The position numbers were made by a program, and so were the translations under genes. Shown here piece after piece: positions 8,488 through 19,565 of a stretch of DNA of 64,000 nucleotides; the stretch's first letter is position 1; every line of letters begins with the position of its first letter. Below the pieces are notes generated by a model. That model had not been told where the DNA came from and searched no databases. It worked only from the letters and a program-made list of their open reading frames with translations. The DNA lies in NCBI RefSeq assembly GCF_009601685.2, contig NZ_CP045701.2, positions 4,216,001-4,280,000 of the forward strand, read 5' to 3'. The stretch comes from Pseudomonas brassicacearum. Lineage in GTDB: Bacteria > Pseudomonadota > Gammaproteobacteria > Pseudomonadales > Pseudomonadaceae.

Positions 8488-9336
8488 ATGCAAACACTCC
8501 AGACTTCCACACCTGCACGCCTGTGCTACCTGCACCTGGCGAGCAAGGACGCGCAACGGCAAATCGATTTCTATCGGCGGATGCTGGATATGGACAGCCA
8601 GGCGCAAGCCGATGGCAGCTGGATGCTCAGCGGCCCGCAACGCGCCATGCTCGTGTCCCCCGCCGACCACAGCGGCCTGCTCGCGGCGGCGTTCGACCTG
8701 GGCAGTCAGCCTCGACTGCAGGCGCTGCGGGTTCGCCTGCTGGGCAACGGTTGCGTCATCGAAGAGGTCGACTCGCCGCTGCTCGAAGCGGGGGCTTTGC
8801 TGATTCGTGATCCCCAGGGCCGGCAAACGATATTTGGCGTCGCTCACCCCGCTCTCCAGGCCTCTGGCCTAGGCATGCCCGGGCGCTTGCAGCACGTGGT
8901 GTTCCAGACCACGGAGCTGGAAGCGATGATCGATTTCTACGTCAACACGGTGGGCTTCACTGTTTCGGACAATGTCGTGGATGAGCAGACCGGCCAACTC
9001 ATGACGTGCTTCCTGCGCTCGGACGACGAACACCACACCTTGGCGTTTTTCCGCGGTTCGAAAAACGAGTGGGACCACCACTGTTACGAAACCAACGAAT
9101 GGAATGACATCCGCGACTGGGGTGATCGCTTCGCCAAGGAACGCATCCCCATTTTCTTCGGGCCCGGCCGACATGGGCCGGGCAACAACCTGTTCTTCAT
9201 GGTGGTCGATGCCGATCGCAACCGCCTGGAGTTCTCGGCGGAGCTGGAAGTCACTGATGCCAGCCGCCAGCCCGGTGTCTGGGCACAGGAGGAATACACA
9301 CTCAATTCCTGGGGCCGCGCCTGGATCAGGAGCTGA
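8488..9336 (+). CDS. Extradiol (VOC-fold) ring-cleavage dioxygenase
   Basis: A 282-residue protein with two vicinal-oxygen-chelate domains, about 8-118 and 132-253. The C-terminal domain carries the iron triad: H136 (LQHVVF), H197 or H198 (WDHHCYE) and E248 (NRLEFSAE). The N-terminal domain lacks these ligands, as in two-domain catechol 2,3-dioxygenases, which keep the metal only in the C-terminal half. The role would be meta cleavage of a catechol formed by the preceding monooxygenase. The frame is open from 8275, but the start at 8488 follows the ribosome-binding site gaggtgg and lies after the monooxygenase stop. It sits between monooxygenase and aldehyde dehydrogenase in one operon. The substrate is not known. 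Confidence 0.85.
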   Translation: MQTLQTSTPARLCYLHLASKDAQRQIDFYRRMLDMDSQAQADGSWMLSGPQRAMLVSPADHSGLLAAAFDLGSQPRLQALRVRLLGNGCVIEEVDSPLLEAGALLIRDPQGRQTIFGVAHPALQASGLGMPGRLQHVVFQTTELEAMIDFYVNTVGFTVSDNVVDEQTGQLMTCFLRSDDEHHTLAFFRGSKNEWDHHCYETNEWNDIRDWGDRFAKERIPIFFGPGRHGPGNNLFFMVVDADRNRLEFSAELEVTDASRQPGVWAQEEYTLNSWGRAWIRS

Positions 9337-9410
9337 GCAGTTTCCCCCCTCGGCGTTTGCACCCTTAATTTCTGAACGAGGCGACCACCTGCCTCTAAAG
9401 GTAAAAGACC

Positions 9411-10889
9411 ATGACGACTCAATCGCTCGCGCCCTACGCCATCAATGGCGACCAATACATCAACGGCACCTGGCGTGCAGGGCGCTCCGCACGCCGCCTG
9501 GACGACCGCAACCCCTTCAACGGCGAACAGCTACTGGAGATGCCCCTGGCCTCGATTGCCGATCTCGACGACGCCTATCAGGCCGCGCACCAGGCTCAGG
9601 CAGCCTGGGCACAGCTGCACCCCACCCAGCGCGGTGCACAACTTGAAAAGCTCGCCCAGGTCATCCAGAACCGCCGTGAAGAAATCATCGACTGGCTGAT
9701 CCACGAGTCCGGCAGCACCCGGATCAAGGCGAGCATGGAATGGCAATTCACGCTGAACCTGGTGCGCGAATGCACGACGATGCCGATGCAGGTCGAAGGT
9801 CGGATCCTGACCAGCTACAAGCCCGGCGAACAGAGTTTTGTCTTCCGTGAACCCTTGGGTGTGGTGGGCGTGATCAGCCCATGGAATTTCCCGCTGTACC
9901 TGAGCATGCGCTCGGTGGTGCCGGCACTGGCCCTGGGCAACACGATCGTGCTCAAGCCCGCCAGCGACACCGCGGTGACCGGCGGTCTGCTGATTGCCCA
10001 CCTGTTCGAAGAAGCCGGCTTCCCCGAGGGTTCGCTCAACGTCGTGGTCGGCGCCGGCTCGGAAATCGGCGATGCCTTTGTCGAGCACCCGGTGCCGAGC
10101 CTGATTTCCTTCACCGGTTCGACGGATGTGGGGCGCAATGTCGGCCGTATTGCCACCGGGGGCAAACACATCAAGCGCGTGGCCCTGGAACTGGGCGGCA
10201 ACGCGCCGCTGGTGGTGCTGGATGACGCCGACATTGAAGTTGCGGCGCACGCCGCAGTGGTCGGGCGTTTCCTGCACCAGGGGCAGATCTGCATGAGCGT
10301 CAACCGGGTAATCGTCGACCGCTCGCTGTATGCCGATTTCGCGGCGCTGGTGGTGGAGCGCGTGCGCAACCTCAAGACGGGTGACCCGACCAAGGCAGAC
10401 ACGGTGATCGGGCCAGTGGTCAATCAGAGCCAGCTCGATGGCCTGCTGCGTAAGCTCGATGGCGCCCGGAATGCCGGCCTCAAGCAGCTTTGCGGCGGCC
10501 CGGCCTCCGGGCTGGTGCTGCCGGCCCATGTGTTCGGTGAAGTGGAAGCCGATCAGGAGCTGGCCCGCGATGAAACGTTCGGCCCCCTGCTGCCGCTGCT
10601 GGTCGCAGAAAACGAAACCCATGCATTGGCGTTGGCGAACGCCAGCGAGTATGGCCTGTCCAGCGCCGTGTTCACCCGGGACATGGCCCGCGGCTTGAAC
10701 TTCGCCCGCGGCATTGTGGCGGGCATGACCCATATCAACGACATCACCGTCGATGACCAACCCAATGCCCCGTTCGGCGGTGAGAAGAATTCCGGCCTCG
10801 GTCGCTTCAACGGTCACTATGCCCTGGATGAGTTTACCCGTGCCCATTGGGTGACCTGGCAGCCCGGAGGCCATCACTACCCGTTCTGA
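9411..10889 (+). CDS. NAD(P)-dependent aldehyde dehydrogenase (benzaldehyde/vanillin type)
   Basis: A 492-residue aldehyde dehydrogenase. The catalytic cysteine is C294 ([11 protein letters not shown]) and the general-base glutamate is E260 ([10 protein letters not shown]). The cofactor-binding segment reads [20 protein letters not shown] and KPASDT, and the C-terminal [13 protein letters not shown] motif is present. The HQGQICMS context and the PMQVEGRI insert resemble benzaldehyde and vanillin dehydrogenases. This suits an operon next to an enzyme expected to release an aromatic aldehyde. The expected reaction is aromatic aldehyde to the acid. The gene ends the operon and is followed after 88 bp by an AraC-type regulator. 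Confidence 0.87.
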   Translation: MTTQSLAPYAINGDQYINGTWRAGRSARRLDDRNPFNGEQLLEMPLASIADLDDAYQAAHQAQAAWAQLHPTQRGAQLEKLAQVIQNRREEIIDWLIHESGSTRIKASMEWQFTLNLVRECTTMPMQVEGRILTSYKPGEQSFVFREPLGVVGVISPWNFPLYLSMRSVVPALALGNTIVLKPASDTAVTGGLLIAHLFEEAGFPEGSLNVVVGAGSEIGDAFVEHPVPSLISFTGSTDVGRNVGRIATGGKHIKRVALELGGNAPLVVLDDADIEVAAHAAVVGRFLHQGQICMSVNRVIVDRSLYADFAALVVERVRNLKTGDPTKADTVIGPVVNQSQLDGLLRKLDGARNAGLKQLCGGPASGLVLPAHVFGEVEADQELARDETFGPLLPLLVAENETHALALANASEYGLSSAVFTRDMARGLNFARGIVAGMTHINDITVDDQPNAPFGGEKNSGLGRFNGHYALDEFTRAHWVTWQPGGHHYPF

Positions 10890-10977
10890 GCCTGTGGCAA
10901 ACCTGATCAGACCCGGATCGGGCAAGTCGACCCCTTTGCCCGATCCACAGGAAAACAATAATAAATAGAGGCGAAAA

Positions 10978-11976
10978 ATGAACCATTTAGCCTGCGTGTC
11001 CACCGAGCAAGTTGTTCGCTCCGATCGCCTGATGAAGTGGAAAGAGTTCATGAGCGATCACCTGGGGCGCACGCCGGACTATATAAAACGGCTGGAATCG
11101 ACGTTCATCGACCCGCTGCATGACACTAACTTCCAGGGACGGCTGGAGTACGGTGACTTGGGCCAACTGCGTTTCTGTCGGATGACCGCCAGCGCCCATC
11201 GATATTCGCGCCACCTGAGCAAAGCGGTCGACGCCCTCGACACACCGCGCATGTTGATCATGCAGGTGGCGGGTGTCAGTCATTTCGAGCAGGGCCAGCA
11301 AAGCAGCGTGCTGGCCCCTGACGAAATGCTCCTGGTCGACTGCGGCAAACCTTTCAACGTGACCAGCACGCAGGGTTGCGAACATTTCATCCTCCTGTTC
11401 CAAGGGGCACCCGGGCAGCCGGGGCAAACAGGCGACATGCACCTCAACGGTCGCAATGGACTGGGGCGGATGCTCATGCACCTGATCAGCGATGCCTACA
11501 ACCAATACCCCTTGCTGAACAACCATTCGGCCGGGCTGATCGGCGACAGCATCACCGGGCTGCTGGATAACGCGCTGAAGAACAAACAGGAAGAAAAGCA
11601 ACTCGAACACGACTTCCGCTTCTTCAAGCAGAACCGCCTCAAGGCGTACATCGAACGCCACTTGGCCGACCGCGACCTGACCATCGAACGCATCGCCAAC
11701 GCCGAACAATGCTCGGTACGCAGCCTGCACCGCGCCTTCCAGGATGAACTGGGGTGCAGTGTCAGCGAATACATCTGGCAGCGGCGCCTATCCCGTTGTG
11801 CCGAAGACCTGCGCAACCGGGAACATGCCCACCGCTCGCTCACCGAGATCGCCTACGCCTGGGGTTATGGCAGCAGTTCCCACTTCAGCCGACATTTCAA
11901 ATCGACGTTCGGCATGTCACCCAGGCTGTTCCGCGACACCGCGAGCGACAGCCGAGAGAAATCGACAGCGGCTTGA
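10978..11976 (+). CDS. AraC-family transcriptional regulator
   Basis: A 332-residue regulator. The N-terminal part (about 45-200) has the AraC-binding-like sensor layout (LEYGDLGQLRFCRMTAS, LIMQVAGVSHFEQ, LLVDCGKPF). The C-terminal about 100 residues hold the two helix-turn-helix motifs (DLTIERIANAEQCSVRSLHRAFQ and SLTEIAYAWGYGSSSHFSRHFKSTFGMSPRLFR). This is the layout of activators such as FeaR and BenR that respond to aromatic or amine substrates. A ribosome-binding site (gagg) precedes the start. It probably activates the operon at 5.1-10.9 kb, which would give the pathway two regulators (IclR and AraC). The effector is unknown. Confidence 0.87.
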   Translation: MNHLACVSTEQVVRSDRLMKWKEFMSDHLGRTPDYIKRLESTFIDPLHDTNFQGRLEYGDLGQLRFCRMTASAHRYSRHLSKAVDALDTPRMLIMQVAGVSHFEQGQQSSVLAPDEMLLVDCGKPFNVTSTQGCEHFILLFQGAPGQPGQTGDMHLNGRNGLGRMLMHLISDAYNQYPLLNNHSAGLIGDSITGLLDNALKNKQEEKQLEHDFRFFKQNRLKAYIERHLADRDLTIERIANAEQCSVRSLHRAFQDELGCSVSEYIWQRRLSRCAEDLRNREHAHRSLTEIAYAWGYGSSSHFSRHFKSTFGMSPRLFRDTASDSREKSTAA

Positions 11977-12009
11977 GCCTGTTTCCAATTCCTATGGTTC
12001 ACCATTGCC

Positions 12010-13677
12010 CTGTGGGAGCTGGATTCGGTGCTCACCACAAATCTTCTGTGGGAGCTGAGCTTGCTCCCACGGGGCGCTCCGGGGAGGCACGGGTCCGATG
12101 CTCACCACAGATCCCTGTGGGAGCAAAGCTTGCTCGCGATGGCGGTGGGTCAGTCTGACGTGATGTTGGATGTGCTGACGCTATCGCGAGCAAGCTTTGC
12201 TCCCACAGGCGCGTTCCCGGGGGGACATGGGGTCCGAAGCTCACCACAATCTCCTGTGAGAGCTGAGCTTGCTCCCACAGGGGCGCTCCGAGGAGGCATG
12301 GGTCCGATGCTCACCACCGATCCCTGTGGGAGCAAAGCTTGCTCGCGATGGCGGTGGGTCAGTCTGACGTGATGTTGGATGTGCTGACGCTATCGCGAGC
12401 AAGCTTTGCTCCCACAGGCGCGTTCCCGGGGGGGCATGGGGTCCGGTGCTCACCACAAATCTTCTGTGGGAGCTGAGCTTGCTCCCACAGGGCGCTCCGG
12501 GGAGGCGCGGGGCCGATGCTCACCACCGATCCCTGTGGGAGCAAAGCTTGCTCGCGATGGCGGTGGGTCAGTCTGCCGTGATGTTGGATGTGCTGACGCT
12601 ATCGCGAGCAAGCTTTGCTCCCACAGGCGCGTTCCCGGGGGGGCATGGGGTCCGAAGCTCACCACAATCTCCTGTGAGAGCTGAGCTTGCTCCCACGGGG
12701 CGCTCCGGGGAGGCGCGGGGCCGATGCTCACCACCGATCCCTGTGGGAGCAAAGCTTGCTCGCGATGGCGGTGGGTCAGTCTGCCGTGATGTTGGATGTG
12801 CTGACGCTATCGCGAGCAAGCTTTGCTCCCACAGGCGCGTTCCCGGGGGGGCATGGGGTCCGGTGCTCACCACAAATCTTCTGTGGGAGCTGAGCTTGCT
12901 CCCACGGGGCGCTCCGGGGAGGCATGGGTCCGATGCTCACCACAGATCCCTGTGGGAGCAAAGCTTGCTCGCGATGGCGGTGGGTCAGTCTGCCGTGATG
13001 TTGGATGTGCTGACGCTATCGCGAGCAAGCTTTGCTCCCACAGGCGCGTTCCCGGGGGGGGCATGGGGTCCGGTGCTCACCACAAATCTTCTGTGGGAGC
13101 TGAGCTTGCTCCCCCGGGGCGCTCCGGGGAGGCATGGGTCCGATGCTCACCACCGATCCCAGTGGGAGCAAAGCTTGCTCGCGATGGCGGTGGGTCAGTC
13201 TGCCGTGATGTTGGATGTGCTGACGCTATAGCGAGCAAGCTTTGCTCCCACAGGCGCGTTCCCGGGGGGACATGGGGTCCGGTGCTCACCACAAATCTTC
13301 TGTGGGAGCTGAGCTTGCTCCCACGAGGCGCTCCGAGGAGGCATGGGTCCGATGCTCACCACAGATCCCCTGTGGGAGCAAAGCTTGCTCGCGATGGCGG
13401 TGGGTCAGTCTGCCGTGATGTTGGATGTGCTGACGCTATCGCGAGCAAGCTTTGCTCCCACAGGCGCGTTCCCGGGGGGGCATGGGGTCCGAAGCTCACC
13501 ACAATCTCCTGTGAGAGCTGAGCTTGCTCCCACGAGGCGCTCCGAGGAGGCATGGGTCCGATGCTCACCACAGATCCCCTGTGGGAGCAAAGCTTGCTCG
13601 CGATGGCGGTGGGTCAGTCTGACGTGATGTTGGATGTGCTGACGCTATCGCGAGCAAGCTTTGCTCCCACAGGCGCG
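12010..13677. repeat. Tandem array of a ~209-bp REP/REPIN unit, eight copies
   Basis: A 95-bp hairpin (ctgtgggagcaaagcttgct ... its inverse) starts at 12115, 12324, 12533, 12741, 12950, 13160, 13370 and 13579, so the period is 208-210 bp. Between hairpins is a ~114-bp segment with a second, shorter REP pair (gtgggagctgagcttgctcccac). It occurs in two versions: one reads aatctcctgtgagagc (after copies 1, 3 and 7), the other aaatcttctgtgggagc (before copy 1 and after copies 2, 4, 5 and 6). Hairpin loops also have two versions, gtctgacg in copies 1, 2 and 8 and gtctgccg in copies 3-7. The near-identity and mosaic of variants point to growth by unequal recombination. It separates the AraC gene from the efflux operon. 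Open frames in it are repetitive and are not taken as genes. Confidence 0.95.
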
Positions 13678-13683
13678 GGTTCC

Positions 13684-15081
13684 TTAGTTCCAGCCGCCGC
13701 CCATCACCTTGTACAACGTCACGCGGTTGCTCTGTTCAGTCAGGCGCAGGGTGATCAGGTCCTGTTGCGCGCTGTACAGGGAGCGCTGGGCGTCCAGGGC
13801 TTCGAGATAGCTTTGCGAACCGCCACGGTATAACGCGTCGGAGAGTTCGAAGCTCTTGCGGCTGGCGTCGGTCAACGCCTGCTGGGCCTCGATGCGGCGA
13901 TCCAGCGTGCTGCGCTCCGCCAGGGCATCGGCCACTTCCTTGAAGGCGCTCTGCAATGTTTGCTGGTAGGTCTGCACCTGGATCTCGCGCTCGGTCTTGG
14001 CCGAGTCCAGGGTCGCGCGGTTACTGCCGGCATCGAAGATCGGCAGGCTGATGCTCGGGGCAAACGTCCAGGCGCCACTGCCGGACTTGAACAGGCCAGA
14101 CAAGGCCGAGCTTGAGGAACCGGCGTTGGCCGTCAGGCTGATGCTGGGAAAGAACGCCGCACGGGCGGCGCCGATGTCGATATTGGCCGACTTGAGCGTA
14201 TGCTCCGCGGCCAGCACATCAGGGCGTCGTTGCAACAGGCTGGAAGGCAGGTCTGCCGGCACCTGCACCAGCGCCGCGGCCGACTCCAGGTACGCGCCCG
14301 GCAACAACTCTTCGGGAATGTCGCTGCCCACCAGCAGGCGCAATGCGTTGCGATCCTGCAGGATCTGGCTTTCATACGCCGCCGCGTCGACCCGCGCCGA
14401 CTCCACGGTGGTTTGCGCCTGGGCCACGGACAGGCCGGACGAGCCGCCCAAGGCGTGGCTGCGCTGGGTCAGTTCGTAGGTCGCCTGCTGGCTGCGCAAG
14501 GTCTCCTGGGCCAGGTGCAGGCGCTCGTTGTCGGCCGCCAGGGTCAACCAGGCCGTCGCCACTTCGGCCACCAGGCTGATCTGCGTGCTGCGCCGGGTTT
14601 CGGTCAGGGCCAGATAATCTTCCAGCGCTTCGTCCTGAAGGTTCTGCACCCGTCCAAACAGGTCCACTTCATAACTGCTCAGCCCCAGTTGCGCACTGTA
14701 GTCATGGGTGGTCGCCGCCGAGCCCGTGTTGGACAACGAGCCGGGCGTACGACTGTGGGTGCCACTGACACTGGCATCGATCGACGGCAAGGACTCAGCC
14801 CGCTGGATGCGGTATTGCGCCTGGGCCTTTTCAACGTTCAGGACCGCCAGGCGCAGGTCGCGGTTGTTGCTCAGCGCCAAGGACTGCAAGCGCGCCAGGC
14901 GGCTGTCGGTGAAGAAATTTTGCCACTCGATATCGGCCCTCACCTCGCCCTTGGGCGTGCTGGCGACCGGCAGCCATTGCTCGGAGACCGGCGCCTCAGG
15001 GCGTTCATACTGCGGCGCCAGATTCATGCAGCCACCGAGCAGCGTGAGGATGGCCAGCAATGGCCAGCGGAACTTGATCAT
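13684..15081 (-). CDS. RND efflux outer-membrane factor lipoprotein (OprM/NodT family)
   Basis: A 465-residue TolC-like outer-membrane factor. The signal peptide ends in a lipobox LLGGC with the lipidated cysteine at C18. Two repeated halves rich in alanine-glutamine helices follow ([40 protein letters not shown] early; [37 protein letters not shown] midway). The latter is the OMF family signature. Length fits OprM (about 480). It is the third gene of a minus-strand operon and overlaps the inner-membrane pump gene by 4 bp. It would form the exit duct of the tripartite pump. The stop lies within 10 bp of the REP array. Confidence 0.93.
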   Translation of the reverse strand: MIKFRWPLLAILTLLGGCMNLAPQYERPEAPVSEQWLPVASTPKGEVRADIEWQNFFTDSRLARLQSLALSNNRDLRLAVLNVEKAQAQYRIQRAESLPSIDASVSGTHSRTPGSLSNTGSAATTHDYSAQLGLSSYEVDLFGRVQNLQDEALEDYLALTETRRSTQISLVAEVATAWLTLAADNERLHLAQETLRSQQATYELTQRSHALGGSSGLSVAQAQTTVESARVDAAAYESQILQDRNALRLLVGSDIPEELLPGAYLESAAALVQVPADLPSSLLQRRPDVLAAEHTLKSANIDIGAARAAFFPSISLTANAGSSSSALSGLFKSGSGAWTFAPSISLPIFDAGSNRATLDSAKTEREIQVQTYQQTLQSAFKEVADALAERSTLDRRIEAQQALTDASRKSFELSDALYRGGSQSYLEALDAQRSLYSAQQDLITLRLTEQSNRVTLYKVMGGGWN

Positions 15082-18000
15082 GCGTCACCTGACTGGGCGG
15101 ATGGAACAGAGGTCGAAGCCGTGGAAACGCGGGCGAAACGCCGGCGAATCTGCACGAAAAACAACGGGACGAAGAAGATCCCAAGCACCGTGGCGGACAA
15201 CATGCCGCCCAGCACACCGGTACCGATGGCCTGGCGTCCGGCGGAACCGGCGCCGCTACTCAGGGCCAGGGGCAAGACGCCGAACATGAAGGCCAGGGAC
15301 GTCATGAGAATCGGCCGCAGGCGTTGGCGCACGGCGATCAGCGTCGCCTCGCGCAAGCTGTTGCCCTGTTCTTGCAGGTGCTTGGCAAACTCGACGATCA
15401 GAATCGCGTTCTTGGCCGCCAACCCCACGGTGGTCAACAACCCGACCTGAAAGTACACGTCGTTGCTCAAGCCACTGACACGCGTGGCCAGCACCGCGCC
15501 CACTACCCCCAGCGGCACCACCAGCATCACCGAGAAAGGTACCGACCAACTCTCATAGAGCGCAGCGAGGCAGAGGAACACGAACAGCACCGAAATCCCG
15601 TACAGCAATGGCGCCTGCGAACCGGAAAGGCGCAACTGATAGGACTGCCCGGTCCACTCGTAGCCGATGCCCTCCGGCAATTGCTTGATCAACGCTTCCA
15701 CCGCGTCCATGGCGTCCCCGGAACTGACGCCGGGCGCCGGATCGCCAACCACCTCCAGCGAGGCGTTGCCGTTGTAGCGTTCCAGCAACGGCGAGCCGTA
15801 GCTCCAGGAACTGCTGGCGAACGAGGAAAACGGCACCATTTCATCGTTGCTGTTGCGCACAAACCAGTGCTCCAGGTCAGCGGCCTGCATCCGCGCCGCG
15901 GCCTCGCCCTGGACATAGACCTTCTTCACCCGCCCCTGGTTGAGGAAGTCATTGACGTACGTGCCGCCCAACGCCGTGGACAGCGTGGTGTTGATGTCGC
16001 TGGTGCTCAGGCCCAAGGCCCCGGCCTTGCGATCATCGATGCTGACCTTGAGCTGCGGAGCGTCGTCCAGGCCATTGCTGCGTACGCCGAGCAAGCGAGG
16101 GTCCTGGTTGGCCAGCTCGATGAGTTTTTCCCGCGCCGCCACCAGCGTGTCATGCCCCAAGCCGGCGAGGTCCTTGAGTTGTACATCGAAGCCAGACGTC
16201 TGCCCCAAACCGCGTACGGCCGGCGGTTGCATGACGAACACATTGGCATCGCCGATGCTCGACAGTGCCATGGTCGCGCGCTGGGCGAAGGACGCCGCAT
16301 CCTGCCCCGCTCCCGTACGCTCGCTCCAATCCTTGAGGCGGATAAATGCACGGGCGCTGTTCTGGCTGTTGCCGTTCATGCCCAGGCCGGAAATGCTGAT
16401 CAGTGCTTCGACTTCCGGCTGTTCCAGCAGGTAGCTTTCGAATTGCTTGACCACCGCTTGCGTGCGGCTGTCCGTGGCCCCGACCGGCAACTGCACCTGG
16501 GCCATGAGAATGCCTTGGTCCTCGTCAGGCAGGAACGAAGTCGGCAGGCTGAAATAACCGGCGGCCATCACCAGCAGCACCAACCCATACACCAGCCAAC
16601 CGACACGCCCGCGCTGCAAAATGCCCCCCACCTGGCGTTTATAGGCCTCGGCAGTGCGCTCGAACGTGCGGTTGAACCAGCCGAAGAATCCGCGTTGAGC
16701 GCCATGGCCCTGACCATCGGAGGGCTTGAGCAGGGTCGCGCACAATGCCGGCGTCAGCGTCATGGCGACGAGCACCGAGAGCACCATGGCCGAGACGATG
16801 GTGACCGAAAACTGCCGGTAGATAACGCCTGTAGAACCGCCAAAAAACGCCATGGGAATGAACACCGCACTGAGCACCAGGGCGATGCCGACCAAGGCGC
16901 TGGTAATTTCATCCATCGACCGGCGCGTGGCGTCCAGGGCCGACAGCCCCTGCTCGTCCATCACCCGCTCGACGTTCTCCACCACCACGATCGCGTCGTC
17001 CACCAACAGGCCGATGGCCAGGACCATGGCGAACATGGTCAGGGTGTTGATCGAATAACCGAACAGCGCCAGCACGCCGAATGTCCCCAGCAGCACCACC
17101 GGCACCGTGATCGCGGGGATCAACGTGGCCCGCAGGTTCTGCAGGAAGAGGAACATGATCAGCACGACCAGGACAATCGCCTCGCCCAAGGACTTGACCA
17201 CCTCTTCGATGGACAGGCTGACAAAGGGTGTGGTGTCGTAGGCGATCACGTTCTTGAGTTGCATCTCGGTCGGATAGAACGGCTCCAGCTCCTTGAGCTT
17301 GGCCTTCACCGCTTCTCCCACGTTCAGGGCGTTGGCCCCGGCGGCGAGCTGGACGCCCATGGCGGCAGCGGGTTTGCCGTTGAGGGCGGAGGTTACGTCG
17401 TAGCTTTCGCTGCCCAATTCAACCCGCGCCACATCCCCAAGCAGCACCACCGCACCGTCGCTGGTGGACTTGACCACCACATTGCGAAACTCCTCGACGG
17501 TTTGCAGCTTGCTGCGGGCGCTGATGGTGGCGTTCAACTGCTGCCCCTTCACCGCCGGCATGGCGCCGAGCTGGCCGGCAGAAACTTCGGTGTTCTGCGC
17601 CTCCAGGGCAGTGCTGACATCCGAAGGCATCAGCGCGTATTTTTCCAGCAAGGCCGGGTCCAGCCAGATGCGCATGGCATAGCCGGAGCCCAATGTCTGC
17701 ACGTCGCCGACACCGTCGATGCGGCTGATGGAATCGAGCAGCGTGCTGGAAATGTAGTCGCCGATCTGCGTGCCGGTGACGCTCGGATTGTCGGACGCCA
17801 GGGCGGCAATCATCAGGAAGTCCGAACCGCCCTTGGTCACGGTCAGGCCCTCGCTTTGCACCGACTGCGGCAACCTCGACTCGGCCTGTTGCAGCTTGTT
17901 CTGCACTTGCATCTGGGCCACGTCCGGGTTGGTGCCGGCGGTGAAGGTCAGGCTGATGCTGGCGCTGCCATCAGAGCTGCTGGAGGCCGACATGTAGGTC

Positions 18001-18230
18001 AGGTTATCCAGGCCCTTCATTTGCTGTTCGATGACCTGGGTCACCGAGTCTTCCACGGTCTTGGCCGAGGCGCCGGTGTAGGTCGCGGAAATGCGCACCG
18101 TCGGCGGCGCGATGTCCGGATATTGCTCCAAGGGCAACTGGCTGATGGACAAGGCGCCAGCAAGCATGATGACGATGGCGATGACCCAGGCAAAAATCGG
18201 TCGGTCGATAAAGAAACGCGCCATGTTCAA
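15078..18230 (-). CDS. RND efflux inner-membrane pump (HAE1 family)
   Basis: A 1050-residue AcrB/MexB-type proton-driven pump. It has 12 membrane segments with two large periplasmic loops, begins [23 protein letters not shown], and carries the DD pair in membrane helix 4 ([19 protein letters not shown]) that forms the proton relay. Length equals the family norm (about 1045-1050). The gene overlaps the adaptor gene by 4 bp upstream and the outer-membrane factor by 4 bp downstream, so the three are translationally coupled. Substrates cannot be read from sequence. The closest experimental family members export antibiotics, dyes and solvents. Confidence 0.95.
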   Translation of the reverse strand: MNMARFFIDRPIFAWVIAIVIMLAGALSISQLPLEQYPDIAPPTVRISATYTGASAKTVEDSVTQVIEQQMKGLDNLTYMSASSSSDGSASISLTFTAGTNPDVAQMQVQNKLQQAESRLPQSVQSEGLTVTKGGSDFLMIAALASDNPSVTGTQIGDYISSTLLDSISRIDGVGDVQTLGSGYAMRIWLDPALLEKYALMPSDVSTALEAQNTEVSAGQLGAMPAVKGQQLNATISARSKLQTVEEFRNVVVKSTSDGAVVLLGDVARVELGSESYDVTSALNGKPAAAMGVQLAAGANALNVGEAVKAKLKELEPFYPTEMQLKNVIAYDTTPFVSLSIEEVVKSLGEAIVLVVLIMFLFLQNLRATLIPAITVPVVLLGTFGVLALFGYSINTLTMFAMVLAIGLLVDDAIVVVENVERVMDEQGLSALDATRRSMDEITSALVGIALVLSAVFIPMAFFGGSTGVIYRQFSVTIVSAMVLSVLVAMTLTPALCATLLKPSDGQGHGAQRGFFGWFNRTFERTAEAYKRQVGGILQRGRVGWLVYGLVLLVMAAGYFSLPTSFLPDEDQGILMAQVQLPVGATDSRTQAVVKQFESYLLEQPEVEALISISGLGMNGNSQNSARAFIRLKDWSERTGAGQDAASFAQRATMALSSIGDANVFVMQPPAVRGLGQTSGFDVQLKDLAGLGHDTLVAAREKLIELANQDPRLLGVRSNGLDDAPQLKVSIDDRKAGALGLSTSDINTTLSTALGGTYVNDFLNQGRVKKVYVQGEAAARMQAADLEHWFVRNSNDEMVPFSSFASSSWSYGSPLLERYNGNASLEVVGDPAPGVSSGDAMDAVEALIKQLPEGIGYEWTGQSYQLRLSGSQAPLLYGISVLFVFLCLAALYESWSVPFSVMLVVPLGVVGAVLATRVSGLSNDVYFQVGLLTTVGLAAKNAILIVEFAKHLQEQGNSLREATLIAVRQRLRPILMTSLAFMFGVLPLALSSGAGSAGRQAIGTGVLGGMLSATVLGIFFVPLFFVQIRRRFARVSTASTSVPSAQSGDA

Positions 18231-19420
18231 CCCTCCTGCGCAATGGCAACAGGCGTGGCTTTCTGCGTACGGCTGCGGGTGCCGGTGTTCTGTGCCACGA
18301 CGGTTTCACCGACCCGGACTTTCTGCCCGCCCTCGACAATCACCTGGTCTCCCGCGTTCAGCCCAGCCGTGACCCACCACTGGTTATCCACGGCGCGGTC
18401 GATGGTCAGCATGCGCTGCTCGACTTTGCCATTGACCACCACCAGCACCGAAGTCGCGCCGCTGGCGCTGCGGGTCACCGCCTTCTGTGGAATCAGGATG
18501 GCCTTGTCATCCCGCGCCTGCTCCAGCACCGCCCGCACGTACATGCCCGGCAGCAACAGCCGGTCCGGGTTGGCGATTTGCGCCCGCAGGGTTACCGTGC
18601 CAGTTCCCTCATTGACGCTGACCCCACTGAACTTCAAGCGACCTTCATGGGCGTAGGTGCTGCCGTCATCGAGCTTGAGGCTGATCCGCGCTTCACCTTC
18701 GCCATTGCTCTGCAGCACACCGCTGGCCAGGTCGCGCTTGAGGCGCAACAGTTCGGTGGTCGACTGGGTGACGTCGACATACATCGGGTCCAACTGCTGC
18801 ACGGTGGTCAGTGCGCTGTCCTGGTTGGCGACCACCAGCGCGCCGGGCGTGACCGTCGAGGTTTCGATGCGCCCACTGACGGGGGAACTGATGCGGGTAT
18901 ACGCCAGGTTGATGCGTGCGGTGTCGACATCGGCCTGGGCCACTTGCACTTCCGCTTCGGCGGTCAGCAGGCTGGCCTGGGCATCCTCGTTGTCCTGCTG
19001 GCTGATGGCATCGATCTTTACCAACTGGGCGTCACGCTTGGCCGTGGCCTGGGCCGACTTCAAGGTGGCACGGGCCTTGGCGAGGTTCGCCTGGGCCTCA
19101 GCCAATGCGGCCTTGTAGGACGCCGCGTCCAATTGGTACAGCGCCTGCCCTGCCTTGACCTCGGCCCCTTCGACAAACAGCCGCTGCTGGACGATACCGC
19201 CCACCTGCGGGCGTATCTCGGCGACCATGAACGCCTGGGTGCGTCCGGCCAGTTCAGTGGTCAGCGCCTGGCTTTGCGGTTGCACGGTGATTACCGAGAC
19301 CTTGGGCGGTTCGGGTGTGGGCGCGGATTCGCCGGAGCAACCGCCCAACATGAACAAAACGATCAAGCACACCAGAAAGGCGGCGGTCACCAAGGATTTG
19401 GCGAATAATTTGGTCGACAT
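18227..19420 (-). CDS. RND efflux periplasmic adaptor (membrane fusion) lipoprotein
   Basis: A 397-residue AcrA/MexA-type adaptor. The signal peptide has a lipobox LGGC with lipidation at C28. The core includes the barrel-sandwich motif ([31 protein letters not shown]), a helical hairpin (about 100-175), the second lipoyl half ([20 protein letters not shown]) and the beta-barrel. It is first in the adaptor-pump-channel operon and is divergent from a BaeS-like sensor kinase gene, with a 145-bp shared promoter region. Control by that two-component system is likely by position. Confidence 0.93.
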   Translation of the reverse strand: MSTKLFAKSLVTAAFLVCLIVLFMLGGCSGESAPTPEPPKVSVITVQPQSQALTTELAGRTQAFMVAEIRPQVGGIVQQRLFVEGAEVKAGQALYQLDAASYKAALAEAQANLAKARATLKSAQATAKRDAQLVKIDAISQQDNEDAQASLLTAEAEVQVAQADVDTARINLAYTRISSPVSGRIETSTVTPGALVVANQDSALTTVQQLDPMYVDVTQSTTELLRLKRDLASGVLQSNGEGEARISLKLDDGSTYAHEGRLKFSGVSVNEGTGTVTLRAQIANPDRLLLPGMYVRAVLEQARDDKAILIPQKAVTRSASGATSVLVVVNGKVEQRMLTIDRAVDNQWWVTAGLNAGDQVIVEGGQKVRVGETVVAQNTGTRSRTQKATPVAIAQEG

Positions 19421-19565
19421 AATTGCCTCTGCAAGACGGATGGTTCAAGCCAGGCGCCATACTGCGAGGCAAATGTGCAGGAAAATTGAAGATTGTCCGC
19501 CGCCCTTGAATCTTCATCGCACCAGGGCCTAAATGGTCGGGCCATTCATCGAACTGCCCGAGCCC

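Noticed and set aside
9531..11051. A 506-codon minus-strand frame antisense to the aldehyde dehydrogenase
   Set aside because: The real gene has catalytic residues, a ribosome-binding site and operon placement; the mirror has none of these.
12446..13231. Long open frames through the repeat array (for example 261 and 232 codons)
   Set aside because: They restate the repeat unit in shifted frames (the 209-bp period is not a multiple of three) and have no ribosome-binding site.
12010..13677. A CRISPR array
   Set aside because: The unit is ~209 bp, all of it repeated with no unique spacers, and contains REP hairpins; no cas genes are present.
15324..18656. A 1110-codon open frame on the plus strand
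   Set aside because: It is antisense to the RND pump and adaptor genes and its translation is low-complexity His/Gln/Arg-rich, which is what GC-rich codon bias produces in the complementary frame.
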